NCBI RefSeq assembly: GCF_001636425.1
Contig: NZ_KV440953.1
Span: forward strand, 2,182,847 to 2,246,846
Origin: Heyndrickxia acidicola
GTDB lineage: Bacteria > Bacillota > Bacilli > Bacillales > Bacillaceae_C
DNA: 64,000 nt
Direction: 5' to 3'
Part shown: piece by piece, positions 51,016 through 62,719 of the stretch
Layout of the letters: each line of letters starts with the position of its first letter
Position numbering within the stretch: the first letter of the stretch is position 1
Notes under the pieces: model-generated
The model's database searches: none
What the model saw: only the letters and a program-made list of their open reading frames with translations
Told to the model about the DNA's origin: nothing
Position numbers and translations under genes: made by a program

Positions 51016-52029
51016 TTAATCGCGCATTTTCGGATCAAACGCATCACGAAGACCGTCTGCCATTATATTAACCGTTATCATTAATAGGCTCATTACTACA
51101 GCAGGGTACAGAATCATATACGGCTGGAAGCGGAGAGTTCTGAAACCATCCTCAATTAGCGTACCAAGTGACGCTGCTGGAGCTTGCAATCCAAGTCCAA
51201 TAAAGCTTAAAAATGATTCAAAAAAGATTGCGTTCGGAATAATAAACATTGTGTTGATGATTATAACACTCAAAAGGTTAGGAATAAGGTGCTTAAAAAT
51301 GATAACCATATTACTGGCACCCAACGTTTTCGCTGCCAGTATATATTCCTGTGATTTTAATTTTAACACCTGGCCACGGACAACCCGGGCCATGTTTACC
51401 CAGCCCGTAATGGTCAATGCTGCTGTAATTGAGATAATACCTGGATTCAATACTAGAATCATAAGAATTACCACAACAAGATCAGGAATTCCTGATAAAA
51501 TTTCTACGATCCTTTGTAAAACATTATCCACACGGCCGCCATAATATCCAGATATTGCACCGTATGCTACACCGATTACCATGTTTATAACTGCCGCAAG
51601 GAGGGCAATGTATAATGAAATTTGTGTTCCAGCCCAAACACGGGTAAATAAATCATGGCCAAGTCCATCCGTTCCGAACCAGAAATATTTTTTCACACCA
51701 TTTTGCTGGTAAACGTCTACTTTATGTCCGCCTATCATTTGTTTCCCATCAAAGATCCCCAGTTTATCAAGGCCGGGCACTTTTGGCGGCAGGTTGGCAT
51801 ATTGCAGGTTTTGTTCATAAACTCCATATCCAGAGATGTGCGGGCCGATGAGTGCCATTATTATGATTAGAACAAGCACAACAGCGCTGACTAATGCTCC
51901 CTTATTCTTCTTGATTCGAAGCCACGCGTCCTGCCAAAAATTCAAGCTTGGCTTTTCCACCGTTTCTCTAAGTGAACTATCGATACGGGCGGGCTCGAAG
52001 TGCTCTCTTGAAATATTTTGTTCAATCAT
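51016..52029 (-). CDS. oppC: Oligopeptide ABC transporter permease OppC
   Basis: A 337-residue protein with an N-terminal helix (GALVSAVVLVLIIIMALIGP), a long extracellular insert carrying GTDGLGHDLFTR, and five further helices with the EAA-type loop (AAKTLGASNMVIIFKHLIPN). The start overlaps the oppB stop (TAATGA). Confidence 0.94.
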   Translation of the reverse strand: MIEQNISREHFEPARIDSSLRETVEKPSLNFWQDAWLRIKKNKGALVSAVVLVLIIIMALIGPHISGYGVYEQNLQYANLPPKVPGLDKLGIFDGKQMIGGHKVDVYQQNGVKKYFWFGTDGLGHDLFTRVWAGTQISLYIALLAAVINMVIGVAYGAISGYYGGRVDNVLQRIVEILSGIPDLVVVILMILVLNPGIISITAALTITGWVNMARVVRGQVLKLKSQEYILAAKTLGASNMVIIFKHLIPNLLSVIIINTMFIIPNAIFFESFLSFIGLGLQAPAASLGTLIEDGFRTLRFQPYMILYPAVVMSLLMITVNIMADGLRDAFDPKMRD

Positions 52030-52958
52030 TATTTCTTCCCTCCCGATAAGCGGATTCGCGGATCAATCACACCATATAGTAAATCCACAATTAAAATGAC
52101 AACAACAAGCATAACCGCAAATAATATGGTTGTACCCATGATGACACCAAAGTCATTTGTAGTAATAGATGTAACAAATTGATTACCAATTCCCGGTATT
52201 ACGAAGATGTTTTCAATTACCAATGAACCCGTCATTAGGCTGACTGCTAAAGGGCCAATTAAAGTAATGATAGGGATTAAAGCGTTCCTTAATCCGTGCT
52301 TAAATGCAATTTCTGCACCGCTTGCTCCCTTTGCTTTGGCAAGAACAATATATTCAGAGCCTAAAACATCAATCATTTCCGTTCTCATAAACCTTGCGAC
52401 AATGGCAAGTGGGAACATAGCGAGTGAAATGGACGGCAGGATTGTATAGGAAAAACCATTCCAGTAGCCGACAGGCAAGATGCCTAATTTAACCCCTACC
52501 CAATATTGAAGCAATGCCGCAAATACGAATGAAGGAATTGATTTTCCAACAACGGCAACAAACGTACATAAATAATCTATCCAAGTGTTTTGTTTCAACG
52601 CTGCCAGTAATCCTAGCAGGACTCCGAGCACAGTTCCTATGATCATTGACTCAATACCTAAAGTAAGGGATGGCCCGATTCTCTCGGCAATAAGTGTGGA
52701 AACATCGCGGTTATCAAATTGGAATGAAGTACCCAAGTCACCTTTTAACAAATTCAACATGTAATGTGCATATTGTACAGGTACAGGATCATTAAGACCG
52801 TACTTTTCATTCATGATATGAATTTGGTCCGGCGTAAGCTTTGATTGAGCGGTAAAAGGTGTTCCCGGCAATAGTTTCATGAGGAAAAACGTTAACGAAG
52901 CAATTAAAAACAGTGTAATAATCATATAGATGACTCGCTGTGTGATATATTTAGCCAT
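52029..52958 (-). CDS. oppB: Oligopeptide ABC transporter permease OppB
   Basis: ATG 52958 follows GGAGGTG at seven bases; an in-frame GTG lies three codons upstream. 309 residues, six helices (YMIITLFLIASLTFFLMKLL first), EAA loop (LAKAKGASGAEIAFKHGLRN). It forms the membrane pore with OppC. Confidence 0.94.
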   Translation of the reverse strand: MAKYITQRVIYMIITLFLIASLTFFLMKLLPGTPFTAQSKLTPDQIHIMNEKYGLNDPVPVQYAHYMLNLLKGDLGTSFQFDNRDVSTLIAERIGPSLTLGIESMIIGTVLGVLLGLLAALKQNTWIDYLCTFVAVVGKSIPSFVFAALLQYWVGVKLGILPVGYWNGFSYTILPSISLAMFPLAIVARFMRTEMIDVLGSEYIVLAKAKGASGAEIAFKHGLRNALIPIITLIGPLAVSLMTGSLVIENIFVIPGIGNQFVTSITTNDFGVIMGTTILFAVMLVVVILIVDLLYGVIDPRIRLSGGKK

Positions 52959-53040
52959 TACTTGCACCTCCTGAATAGATAGAGTATGTTCTCTCTAAAA
53001 TGAAGATTCAACATATTTCGACAATTCTGATACAGGTAAA

Positions 53041-53074
53041 AAGAGAGTATATGTTTTCACATACTCTCTTTTTT
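53041..53074 (-). terminator. Partial terminator between oppA and oppB
   Basis: AAGAGAGTAT / ATACTCTCTT stem with T-run on the minus strand, 20 bases after the oppA stop. It should let oppA be made in excess over the membrane and ATPase subunits. Confidence 0.8.
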
Positions 53075-53094
53075 CACCTATCAATGTACTCTGA

Positions 53095-54783
53095 TTATTG
53101 GCCTACAGTAACCCATTTGTAGCTGTAATCTGGACCAAATTGATTTTTTACAATTCCTTTAATAGTCGGTCTTTGAAGTACAACAAGTGATCTTTGGTAA
53201 ACAGGAGCAATTGCTGCATCGTCAAACAATACCTTTTCAGCTTCCAGGTTGTTTTTCCAGTAAGCTTCTGGGTTTGTTGCTAATTTGGTGTATGCATCAT
53301 TAACTAATTTATCGTACTTAGGATCAGAGTAGCCCATTTTATTTTGTTCTCCACCTGTTAAGAATAAGTCAGTAAATGTGTATGGATCCTGATAGTCAGG
53401 TCCCCATCCAGCAAACTCAATATCATAGTTCTCTTGATTATCAAGAGATAGACGAACTTTAAACGGCGGCTCTTTAATTGTTAAGTGCAGGCCTGGAAGA
53501 TTTTGTTCTAAAGTACTTTTCAGGTAAGCATCCAATTTCTTAGAAAGTGTAGTGTCCCCGCCAAGCAACTCAAGCGTAACACTCTTTTGTCCGATTGCTT
53601 TCAAGCCGGCTTCCCAATGCTTTTTAGCATCTGCTGCATTGAATACCATGAACTTGCCGTTTTCATCACGGAAATCCTGGCCAGTTACAGGGTCTTTAAT
53701 AAATCCTTTTGGTACTAAACCATAAGCTGCAGACGATCCGTCAGCATTGATTGTTTTTGCCATAGCTTCTTTGTCGAATGCTGTTCCGATTGCTTGACGA
53801 ATATCTTTATTAGCTAGAGGAGTTTTCTTGCCATTTCTTAATTGATTGAATTTTAAGTAGAATACTGTTGGCTCTGGTAAAATTTTAGCATCTTTATCTG
53901 TTTTTTCTTGAGCTGCATATTCACCGCTAAGCTGCGCCCAGTCAAGCTTTCCTGTTTGATACAGGTTTACTGCGGCACCTGGATCTTTGATAACATTTAC
54001 ATTAATTTCATCAACTTTTACGTTATCTTTATCCCAGTAAGTAGGGTTCTTTTCATATGTCCAGTTATCACCTGTACCATTCCATTTTGTTAATGTGAAT
54101 GGTCCATTGTACACTAGGTTATCGCTGTTTGAAGCGTAGTTCTTGCCTTCCTTCTCCGCATATTTTTGATCGATTGGATCAAATAACGGAAATGTCATTA
54201 AAGATAGGAAATAGTTGATTGGATGTTCCAAAGTAACAACAAGTGTTTTATCATCTACTGCTTTTACGCCCAATTGATCTGGCGTCATCTTATTAGCATT
54301 TATTTGAGTAGCGTTTTTGATTACTCCGCTCATCATGTACGCGCCGTATGGTGAAGCATTTTTCGGATCAATCGCTTGTCTCCAAGCGTATACGAAATCA
54401 TTTGCTGTGACAGGGTCGCCATTGGACCATTTCGCATCACGAAGTTTAAAAGTATAAACTGTTTTGTCTTTATTTACTGTAGGCTCAGCTGCTGCCATTC
54501 CCAAAGTAGGTTTGTTTTGCTGATCTAATCGCATAAGACCCTCAAATACTTGGTTTTCAACGTTGTAGGAAGCAGCATCCTGTGACATATATGTATTCAT
54601 TGTCGGAATTTCTGCAGTTTCCATTGTATTGAAAACTTTTTTACCACCTGTGCTGTTTGTCCCGCCTGATGTTCCTGAAGAACCGGCAGAATCAGTGTTC
54701 TTGCTTCCACAAGCTGCTAAGATAAAGCTTAGTACCAGTGACAAGCAAAGCAACAATGTCAATTTTGATTTTGTACTTTTCAT
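53095..54783 (-). CDS. oppA: Oligopeptide-binding lipoprotein OppA
   Basis: A 562-residue solute-binding protein (SBP family 5). Signal peptide with lipobox LSFILAACGSKN (Cys at about 25), a low-complexity linker SAGSSGTSGGTNSTGG, then the binding domain (AEIPTMNTYMSQDAASYNVE, FKLRDAKWSNGDPVTANDFV). It captures peptides outside the membrane; in Bacillus also signalling peptides needed for sporulation and competence. First gene of oppABCDF. Confidence 0.95.
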   Translation of the reverse strand: MKSTKSKLTLLLCLSLVLSFILAACGSKNTDSAGSSGTSGGTNSTGGKKVFNTMETAEIPTMNTYMSQDAASYNVENQVFEGLMRLDQQNKPTLGMAAAEPTVNKDKTVYTFKLRDAKWSNGDPVTANDFVYAWRQAIDPKNASPYGAYMMSGVIKNATQINANKMTPDQLGVKAVDDKTLVVTLEHPINYFLSLMTFPLFDPIDQKYAEKEGKNYASNSDNLVYNGPFTLTKWNGTGDNWTYEKNPTYWDKDNVKVDEINVNVIKDPGAAVNLYQTGKLDWAQLSGEYAAQEKTDKDAKILPEPTVFYLKFNQLRNGKKTPLANKDIRQAIGTAFDKEAMAKTINADGSSAAYGLVPKGFIKDPVTGQDFRDENGKFMVFNAADAKKHWEAGLKAIGQKSVTLELLGGDTTLSKKLDAYLKSTLEQNLPGLHLTIKEPPFKVRLSLDNQENYDIEFAGWGPDYQDPYTFTDLFLTGGEQNKMGYSDPKYDKLVNDAYTKLATNPEAYWKNNLEAEKVLFDDAAIAPVYQRSLVVLQRPTIKGIVKNQFGPDYSYKWVTVGQ

Positions 54784-54830
54784 AATTGACCTCCCTTTTT
54801 CTATTTTTCAGAAAAATTATTACATTGTCT

Positions 54831-54858
54831 ATTATACATTTTTTTTCAAGATTGTACA
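54831..54858 (-). promoter_or_regulatory. Probable oppA promoter
   Basis: TATAAT (54831-54836 on the minus strand) with TGTACA 16 bp upstream (54853-54858). A perfect 8-bp inverted repeat AATTCGAA / TTCGAATT (54891-54925, 19-bp spacer) further upstream could be an operator. Confidence 0.5.
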
Positions 54859-54994
54859 TATTTTTTTGTAAAATTATTATAAAAAAATAAAATTCGAAAC
54901 ATTCCGCTATTATTTGGTTCGAATTACCATAAATAATGTATTTTTTTACTTTTTTATATTTTCTCAATATAACTTAATTCGACTATTAAACTAA

Positions 54995-55085
54995 ATATGT
55001 TAAGACCCCCGCAGGAGCTTAAGATAGCAAAGCTCCCCTGCCGCCCGCGGAAAGCGAGAGCCTTCAGCGCAAATCAACCAGCAGG
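54995..55085. repeat. Remnant of the GC-rich repeat unit
   Basis: CCCGCAGGAGCTTAAGATAG ... CCCGCGGAAAGCGAGAGCC ... CAAATCAACCAGCAGGA matches the end of the tandem units in copy A. It lies between oppA and the DUF3899 gene. Confidence 0.65.
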
Positions 55086-55335
55086 ATGTTTTATGAATAC
55101 CGAACGCCACTATTAATGCTTTTGCCATGTTAATTGAAACGTAATATGCAATACTTTTGTTAAAAAAAATCCGAATTGAGTGATCAAGAAAAAGCTAAGC
55201 AGAGAGGACGAACCCAAACGGAGCGCCCGGTGTGGAAATCACAGGCAAAATTTCTTGAGCCTTCTCTTTAAATGACCGAATCCGAGATATTGATTATTTG
55301 GATAGTGGAGGTTATATTTTATCTGAGGTGATAAT

Positions 55336-55683
55336 TTGTTTAAAAAACTATTGTTCTGGCTTATTCCATCCGAAATAGTGGTCTTAATTGTTTCTCTCAT
55401 TAAGTATCACTCAGTAACCCTGCTTCATTATATTAATATTTCCTTCGTCATTGGAGGAATTTTCTTCTTTTGTGCTATTTTTCTTTTCCTTGCCGGCAGC
55501 GGATTTTTCGACATTTCCCATGCCTCTTTCCGAAAGGTATTTAAAAGCAGAAGAAAAGAAGAAGAGGACGAGGAACATAAGCCCCTTTCTGAAATTTTGG
55601 ATTTCAATTTTTCTCCTCTTTTACTAAACGGGTGTGTTATGATTGCCATTATGCTGCTTGCACTGTTTGTTTATTACCATTAG
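55336..55683 (+). CDS. DUF3899 membrane protein
   Basis: A 115-residue protein, TTG start after GAGGTGATAAT. Three membrane helices (LFWLIPSEIVVLIVSLI; ISFVIGGIFFFCAIFLFLAG; GCVMIAIMLLALFVYYH) with a charged loop KSRRKEEEDEEHKPLSE between helices two and three, the pattern of DUF3899 proteins. Function unknown. It precedes the trpS leader. Confidence 0.78.
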   Translation: MFKKLLFWLIPSEIVVLIVSLIKYHSVTLLHYINISFVIGGIFFFCAIFLFLAGSGFFDISHASFRKVFKSRRKEEEDEEHKPLSEILDFNFSPLLLNGCVMIAIMLLALFVYYH

Positions 55684-55774
55684 GGATTAGGTTGCAATTA
55701 AGGGATAACTTCAATATAATATTTATAAAAAATATCCTATCAGCAGAGATAAAGAATAGTACATAAGCCGACGG

Positions 55775-57068
<1,294 letters not shown>

Positions 57069-57088
57069 TTTCAGTTTAGATAAAGACA

Positions 57089-57134
57089 AAAAAAGGTGCA
57101 GGTTAAAAGCTTATATAACCATGCACCTTCTTTT
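57089..57134. terminator. Bidirectional terminator between trpS and yjbA
   Basis: AAGGTGCA-GGTTA / TAACC-TGCACCTT stem with A- and T-runs on either side. Confidence 0.85.
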
Positions 57135-57887
57135 CTATGTTAATTCACTTTTCTCACTATGCTCCATTTCCCACAGCTTTTCAAAAAAAGGCTGTCCCTT
57201 TACAAGATTTTCACAGAGCAATTCATGCTTGTCCGACCAGCCTGTTTTTACTTCTTCATATAAACGATTCCAAACATCTAAAAATTCCATTTCCTGAATT
57301 TCCTGATAGCCTACCGGCGACCATTCTGTGTACCAATATCGTACTTCAGCCACATTTTTGGAGCTGTATAGCTGATCAAGGGCCATAAATAATAACTGCT
57401 TGAGCTGACGTTCTTTTCTAGTCAAGCCTTTCATTAAAGAAGGTTCTGGTGAAAGTATATGATACTCTTTTGTTCCTTCTTCTCTTTCAAAATGATAATT
57501 TACAGGCTCATGCTGCTCAATCATGTCGTACACTAGCTGTTCCTGCCGTGGAATCAATCGGCTCTTTCTAATTGGAATATTGTATCCTATTGTGTCTACA
57601 GCCAGGATCCCTTTGCCATCTGTTACCACAAAGCAATGTTCCAATTGAACCCGTTCATGGTTTTTTCTTAAATAAGCTTTTTGGTAGATGTCATTTAACA
57701 ATCCCTGAGGCAATTCCCCTAATTCATTTTCTATGTAATGATACAATACACTTTCTACCAGAATCAGCGGAACTTGATCTAACAGTTCTATAACATCATC
57801 TCTCCGCCATTCATGAAAATAGCAAACATTGTAACCATTTTCTTCTCCTTCAAACCAATTAACCCATACATCATGAAGATACAGCAT
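57135..57887 (-). CDS. yjbA: YjbA, UPF0736 family protein
   Basis: The start ATG 57887 (GAGGGG upstream) gives 250 residues: [60 protein letters not shown]. This is the UPF0736 family restricted to Bacillus-like bacteria; function unknown. Position between the app operon and trpS as in B. subtilis. Confidence 0.9.
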   Translation of the reverse strand: MLYLHDVWVNWFEGEENGYNVCYFHEWRRDDVIELLDQVPLILVESVLYHYIENELGELPQGLLNDIYQKAYLRKNHERVQLEHCFVVTDGKGILAVDTIGYNIPIRKSRLIPRQEQLVYDMIEQHEPVNYHFEREEGTKEYHILSPEPSLMKGLTRKERQLKQLLFMALDQLYSSKNVAEVRYWYTEWSPVGYQEIQEMEFLDVWNRLYEEVKTGWSDKHELLCENLVKGQPFFEKLWEMEHSEKSELT

Positions 57888-58032
57888 CTTAACCCCTCGC
57901 TTCACTACTGTTTGTCATTCAGTATAGGCAGTCCTAAGTTAATTTATTCCTGTTTCTCCATGAAAAGATAATTCACTTTTGCGCTGTATCCATTTAGTAA
58001 TTTTCTGGACATTTTCTTTTACAGTCAAAATA

Positions 58033-58060
58033 AAAAGAACAGCCCTCAAGCTGTTCTTTT
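58033..58060 (-). terminator. Terminator of the app-type operon
   Basis: AAAAGAACAG / CTGTTCTTTT stem with U-tract on the minus strand, just after the substrate-binding protein gene. Confidence 0.85.
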
Positions 58061-58068
58061 CAATATTA

Positions 58069-59868
58069 TTAGTTGTTTGCTGTTGCCGGTTTATCTGATG
58101 TTACGCCAACTTTATACCACCACAGACTTGCAGTATCCGCAGTATATCCAGTTACACGGTTGTTAACACCATATACTTGATATTGATATAGAGTCGGAAT
58201 TACAGGAGCTTGATCAAACATAAGCTGTTGCCATTGGTCATACACTTGTTTTCTGTAATTTGGATCCATTGCTTTGGCACTGATGCCTTCTTGTAAAAGC
58301 TTTTCATTTTCATTATTCACAAAACGAGGGAAGTTAAACAGGGATGTTTTTGAATATAATCCAGATGGATCCGGATCTGTACCTGTCAGCCAAGATCCTG
58401 CATAAATATTAATCTTCGGATCATCTTTTCCTGTATCTCCTACTCTGTCATAGAAGGTGTTGAATTCCTGCAGACGGCCATCGAGTAGTTGAACATGAAT
58501 TCCAATTGCTTTCCATGCTTGGATATAATACTGAGCAAGAGGTTCTGCAACCTTGCTTCCACTCATACCAGCAAAGTTTAATACAAGTTTATGGCCTTTC
58601 GGATCTTCTCTGTAACCATCTTTGTCAATATCCTTATAACCAGCTGCATCTAAAAGCTTTTTAGCCTTTTCAGGGTCAAATGTGTAGCCTTTAATGTTAT
58701 CATCATGATAACGACTGAAGAATGAAGGAATAATTGAGTTAGCCGGGAAGCTTAAACCTTGATAAAATTTTTGAGAAATAGTCTTCATATCAAGAGCATA
58801 ACCTAATGCCTGGCGAAGAGATTTATTAGCCATTGGTGAATTCGGATCTGCTACAGCTACATTGTTTTTAGCATCCCAATGTCCGAGTTTAAAGCCAATA
58901 TATGAATATGCATAATTTAACCGGGCAATATATTTGTAGTTTTTAGGATTTTCATTGCCTTTATAAGAACTGCTTGGGAATTCAGCAATATCAATATCTC
59001 CGTTTTGAAGGGATTTCACTACAACCTGTGGGTTCACCACTTTTAGGATTACTTTATTTAATAAAGGCTTCCCTTTGTAGTAATTTGGATTTGCCGTAAA
59101 TTCCACGGATTCCCCTGGAACAATTTTTGATACCTCAAATGGTCCAAAACCAATCGGTTTCTTACGCACTTGATCCGAAGTAGCCATTTTGCTGATTGGC
59201 ACGCCTTTAAAGTAATGCTTTGGCATTGCATAGGACCAGATACCTGTTAAAAGTCCTGGATTTACGTGATTAAAAGAAATTTTGACAGTTTTATCATCGA
59301 TTTTTTGCAGACCGGAAATCGTTTTAGCTTTTCCAGCATGGTATGCTGCCATTCCGACAATATCCTGCGTGATTGTGTTATCGCCATATCGAACACCATT
59401 ATAATCTTTGCTTCCCATTACCTCATAAGGAAAGATAATATCATCTGCAGTAAGCGGCTGTCCATCAGACCACTTTACACCGTCTTTTACTTTTATGGTA
59501 ATGGATTTATTGTCGCTTCCAATTGTGAAAGTACATGCTCCATCATTGGTAATTTCATAGTTTTTGTTTGTTGAAAAAATTGATTCCTCAACGAACTGAA
59601 GTACTTCTTGGTCTGGTGCACCCGATTCAAACTCTTCACTTAAGGTACCCTGGAACGGAGTATCTGATATTAAACCGTAGTTAAGTGTACCACCTTTAAT
59701 TGGAGCCTTATTGCTCGAAACCATAATCGGAAATTTGCTGGTATCAAGCTTGCCATCCTTTCCCGTTACTGAAGTATTTCCCCCTGTAGTCGAGCTATTA
59801 CATGCGGCCAGTAACAACCCTGCACTAAGTGTTATACTCGCCAAAGTAAAACTTTTTTTCTTATTCAA
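58069..59868 (-). CDS. Peptide-binding lipoprotein of the app-type transporter
   Basis: A 599-residue SBP family 5 protein, TTG start after GGGGGAAG. Signal peptide with lipobox LSAGLLLAACNSST, then KGGTLNYGLISDTPFQGTLS and VKDGVKWSDGQPLTADDIIF. It is AppA-like in role, but stands at the 3' end of its operon. Substrate: oligopeptides, inferred from the family. Confidence 0.9.
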   Translation of the reverse strand: MNKKKSFTLASITLSAGLLLAACNSSTTGGNTSVTGKDGKLDTSKFPIMVSSNKAPIKGGTLNYGLISDTPFQGTLSEEFESGAPDQEVLQFVEESIFSTNKNYEITNDGACTFTIGSDNKSITIKVKDGVKWSDGQPLTADDIIFPYEVMGSKDYNGVRYGDNTITQDIVGMAAYHAGKAKTISGLQKIDDKTVKISFNHVNPGLLTGIWSYAMPKHYFKGVPISKMATSDQVRKKPIGFGPFEVSKIVPGESVEFTANPNYYKGKPLLNKVILKVVNPQVVVKSLQNGDIDIAEFPSSSYKGNENPKNYKYIARLNYAYSYIGFKLGHWDAKNNVAVADPNSPMANKSLRQALGYALDMKTISQKFYQGLSFPANSIIPSFFSRYHDDNIKGYTFDPEKAKKLLDAAGYKDIDKDGYREDPKGHKLVLNFAGMSGSKVAEPLAQYYIQAWKAIGIHVQLLDGRLQEFNTFYDRVGDTGKDDPKINIYAGSWLTGTDPDPSGLYSKTSLFNFPRFVNNENEKLLQEGISAKAMDPNYRKQVYDQWQQLMFDQAPVIPTLYQYQVYGVNNRVTGYTADTASLWWYKVGVTSDKPATANN

Positions 59869-59884
59869 CTTTTCTTCCCCCTTT

Positions 59885-60793
59885 TTATCCTAACCTTTGT
59901 TTTGCATCGGCAGCCCTTTTTAAAGCTTGGCCAATAAAATTTATACACAGCATCAGCACTAAAATTAATGCAGATGCAGGTAACCATACCCACCATTGAT
60001 TTTGAATGACATCTGGATCCTGTGCATAGCTCACAAGTGTACCTAAGCTTGGAGAACTTGCAGGCAAACCAAATCCCAGGAAGCTAAGCGCTGATTCAAT
60101 TCCAATATTTCCAGCTAAGTTTAAAGTCAAGCTTACAATGATTATTGAACTCATATTAGGTAGTATTTCTCTGATTATAATTTTCCAATTTGGTGTTCCA
60201 AGCGTTTTAGAGGCATTTACGTAATCTAACTCCCTTTCAGCAAGTACTTTAGACCTTATTAATCTAGCTTTACCAACCCAATAAAAGGCAGACATAATTA
60301 TAATGAAGGAAAACACATTATATTTAGGGACTAAAGTAACGAATACGATAATTAACATTAAAAATGGCAGCACAAGGATAAAGTCAATGATACGCATTAT
60401 GACATTATCCACCCAGCCTCCAAAATATCCTGCTATCAAACCTACCACGAGGCCAATAAAACCTGTTATCAATGTAATGGACAAGCCAATGGTAAAGGAG
60501 TTTCTCCCTCCAATGATAAGCAATCCGAATATATCACGGCCTCCGGTATCAGTACCAAGCCAGTGAGCAGCGGATGGCGGTGATTCACTGGCTAAAATAT
60601 CTACTTTAGTAATGGCATCTTGACTTAACACCAATGATGTTCCATAAATGGCTATTAGTATTAAAGCAAGTAATATTAAAGAAAATAATGCCATTCGATC
60701 TTTAACAATCTCCCGCCACATGATCGAAACCGCAGATGGACTTTTTGTAATTAGGACATTGCCAGGTTTTATACTTTCTTCTACTACTTTCAT
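59885..60793 (-). CDS. appC: Peptide ABC transporter permease, AppC-like
   Basis: A 302-residue protein with an N-terminal helix (MALFSLILLALILIAIYGTS), the loop HWLGTDTGGRDIFGLLIIGG, five more helices and the EAA-type loop (NASKTLGTPNWKIIIREILP). GGAGGGAG precedes the ATG. Confidence 0.9.
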   Translation of the reverse strand: MKVVEESIKPGNVLITKSPSAVSIMWREIVKDRMALFSLILLALILIAIYGTSLVLSQDAITKVDILASESPPSAAHWLGTDTGGRDIFGLLIIGGRNSFTIGLSITLITGFIGLVVGLIAGYFGGWVDNVIMRIIDFILVLPFLMLIIVFVTLVPKYNVFSFIIIMSAFYWVGKARLIRSKVLAERELDYVNASKTLGTPNWKIIIREILPNMSSIIIVSLTLNLAGNIGIESALSFLGFGLPASSPSLGTLVSYAQDPDVIQNQWWVWLPASALILVLMLCINFIGQALKRAADAKQRLG

Positions 60794-60812
60794 TTTAACT
60801 CCCTCCAGCCCT

Positions 60813-61778
60813 TTACTCGATGCGAATGCGAGGATCTACTGCGCTAAGAATGATGTCTGACAGCAATGTTCCAAATAAACTAGCAAGTCCGGTCAACATT
60901 ACAAGTGCATTTACCACACTGAAGTCCCTTGAAGTGACTGATTGTAAAAACAACTGACCAAGTCCCGGAAAGCTGTATATCCCTTCTAGGATGATATTTC
61001 CTCCAATAACAAGTGTAATATCATACCCAAGAAAAGCAGCAATTGGAAGAATCGAATTCCGCAGGATATGTCTTGTATAAATTTTTGATTCAGGAACTCC
61101 TTTAGCACGCGCCGTTTTAATAAAATCCTTATACTTTGTATCAATAATTTCGCTTTTTAAATACTGTACTGTACCAACTGTTTGAATAATTGCCCCTGAA
61201 ATAGTCGGTAGAACTAGATGGTCAATTTTATTTACATAATATGCAAATGACCCTTGTGTAAGCTGGATGTCAACACTTCCTCCTGTAGGAAACCATTGAA
61301 GTACAAACCCAAAAAGAAATAAAACCAGCAATGCAAATATAAATAAAGGGGTGGCAAAGGTTACATAATTATAGCCAGTTATCAATTTATCAGACCAAGA
61401 ATTTGGCCATCGCCCACTTACTATTCCTAAAGGGATAGCAATTAAATATGTAACTATTAATATACAAATGGACAGAGTCAGTGTATTTGAAAGACGCTCG
61501 TTAATAATATCTGTTACTGGCCTTTGATTAGCATATGATGTCCCCAGGTTCCCATGGAATATTCCCTCAATCCAACGCCCATATTGTACAGGCATAGGGT
61601 CATTTAACCCCAATTTTTGTTTCATTTCCTGTAAAGCCTGCTGGCTCATATGAGGGTTAAAAGCGGCACCCGTCAAAGCATCCCCCGGCATAGCCTTAGC
61701 TAAGCAAAATATCAATATACTTAAAATAAATAACTGAGGGATCATAATAAGAATCCTGCGGATAATAAATTTGATCAT
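60813..61778 (-). CDS. appB: Peptide ABC transporter permease, AppB-like
   Basis: A 321-residue protein: first helix IIRRILIMIPQLFILSILIF, MPGDALTGAAFNPHMS, six helices, EAA loop (TARAKGVPESKIYTRHILRN). AAGGGGG precedes the ATG. It pairs with the AppC-like permease. Confidence 0.9.
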   Translation of the reverse strand: MIKFIIRRILIMIPQLFILSILIFCLAKAMPGDALTGAAFNPHMSQQALQEMKQKLGLNDPMPVQYGRWIEGIFHGNLGTSYANQRPVTDIINERLSNTLTLSICILIVTYLIAIPLGIVSGRWPNSWSDKLITGYNYVTFATPLFIFALLVLFLFGFVLQWFPTGGSVDIQLTQGSFAYYVNKIDHLVLPTISGAIIQTVGTVQYLKSEIIDTKYKDFIKTARAKGVPESKIYTRHILRNSILPIAAFLGYDITLVIGGNIILEGIYSFPGLGQLFLQSVTSRDFSVVNALVMLTGLASLFGTLLSDIILSAVDPRIRIE

Positions 61779-61792
61779 TGCCTTATTCCCCC

Positions 61793-62719
61793 TTACGGCA
61801 GCGCTACAAGATGTGTTTTAGAAACTGGTTTCAACTGGTAGGCTTTCCCTTCTTCAGTAAAGAATTTATTTGAATGGTTATTGTATTCTTCAGAAACTTC
61901 TTTGCGGTATTTAATCTTATTCAGACGATCAGAAGGATTAATTTCCGGTATTGCAGCAATTAACCTCTTTGTATATATATGCATAGGATTGTCATATATG
62001 TCCTGGCTGTTGCCTTCCTCAACCAGCTGGCCTTTATACATAATTCCAATCCTGTCACACATATGACGGATGACACCAAGATCATGGCTTATAAATAAAT
62101 AAGTTAGATTGAACTCCTTTTGTATATCCTTCATAAAATTTATTACCTGGGCTTGTACAGAAACGTCTAAGGCAGAAACAGGTTCATCTGCTATAATTAG
62201 TTGCGGATTAAGCGTCAGGGCCCTTGCGATTCCAATCCTTTGCCTTTGTCCTCCTGAAAACTCATGTGGATATTTGTAAATGCTCTCCGAATTAAGGCCG
62301 ACTTTTTCAATTACCTCTTGTACTTTATGCATTTCTTCTCCTGCGGTAAGCTTATAAAAATTCCGAAGAGGTTCTGCTATAATATCAAGTACTCTCTTTT
62401 TAGGATTTAATGACGAATATGGATCCTGAAAAATCATTTGAATTTCTTTTCGGTACTGGTTAAATTCCTTTGGCTTGATAGCAGCTAAATTTTTGCCCTT
62501 ATAATTGATTTCTCCGGAGGTTGCTCGATTTAGGCCTATAAGCGTTCTGCCGGTTGTAGACTTTCCACAGCCAGATTCTCCTACAAGTCCATATGTTTCT
62601 CCTTTATTCAGTTCGAAGCTGATTCCATCAACAGCTTTCACATTTTCTACAACTCTTCGAAAAAAACCACCTCGAACCGGATAATAAACTTTTAAGTTAT
62701 TTACTTTAAGAAATGTCAT
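61793..62719 (-). CDS. appF: Peptide ABC transporter ATP-binding protein, AppF-like
   Basis: A 308-residue ABC ATPase: Walker [30 protein letters not shown], signature [16 protein letters not shown], Walker B LIIADEPVSALD. Its start lies inside the end of the AppD-like gene (14-bp overlap), so the two motors are coupled. Confidence 0.93.
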   Translation of the reverse strand: MTFLKVNNLKVYYPVRGGFFRRVVENVKAVDGISFELNKGETYGLVGESGCGKSTTGRTLIGLNRATSGEINYKGKNLAAIKPKEFNQYRKEIQMIFQDPYSSLNPKKRVLDIIAEPLRNFYKLTAGEEMHKVQEVIEKVGLNSESIYKYPHEFSGGQRQRIGIARALTLNPQLIIADEPVSALDVSVQAQVINFMKDIQKEFNLTYLFISHDLGVIRHMCDRIGIMYKGQLVEEGNSQDIYDNPMHIYTKRLIAAIPEINPSDRLNKIKYRKEVSEEYNNHSNKFFTEEGKAYQLKPVSKTHLVALP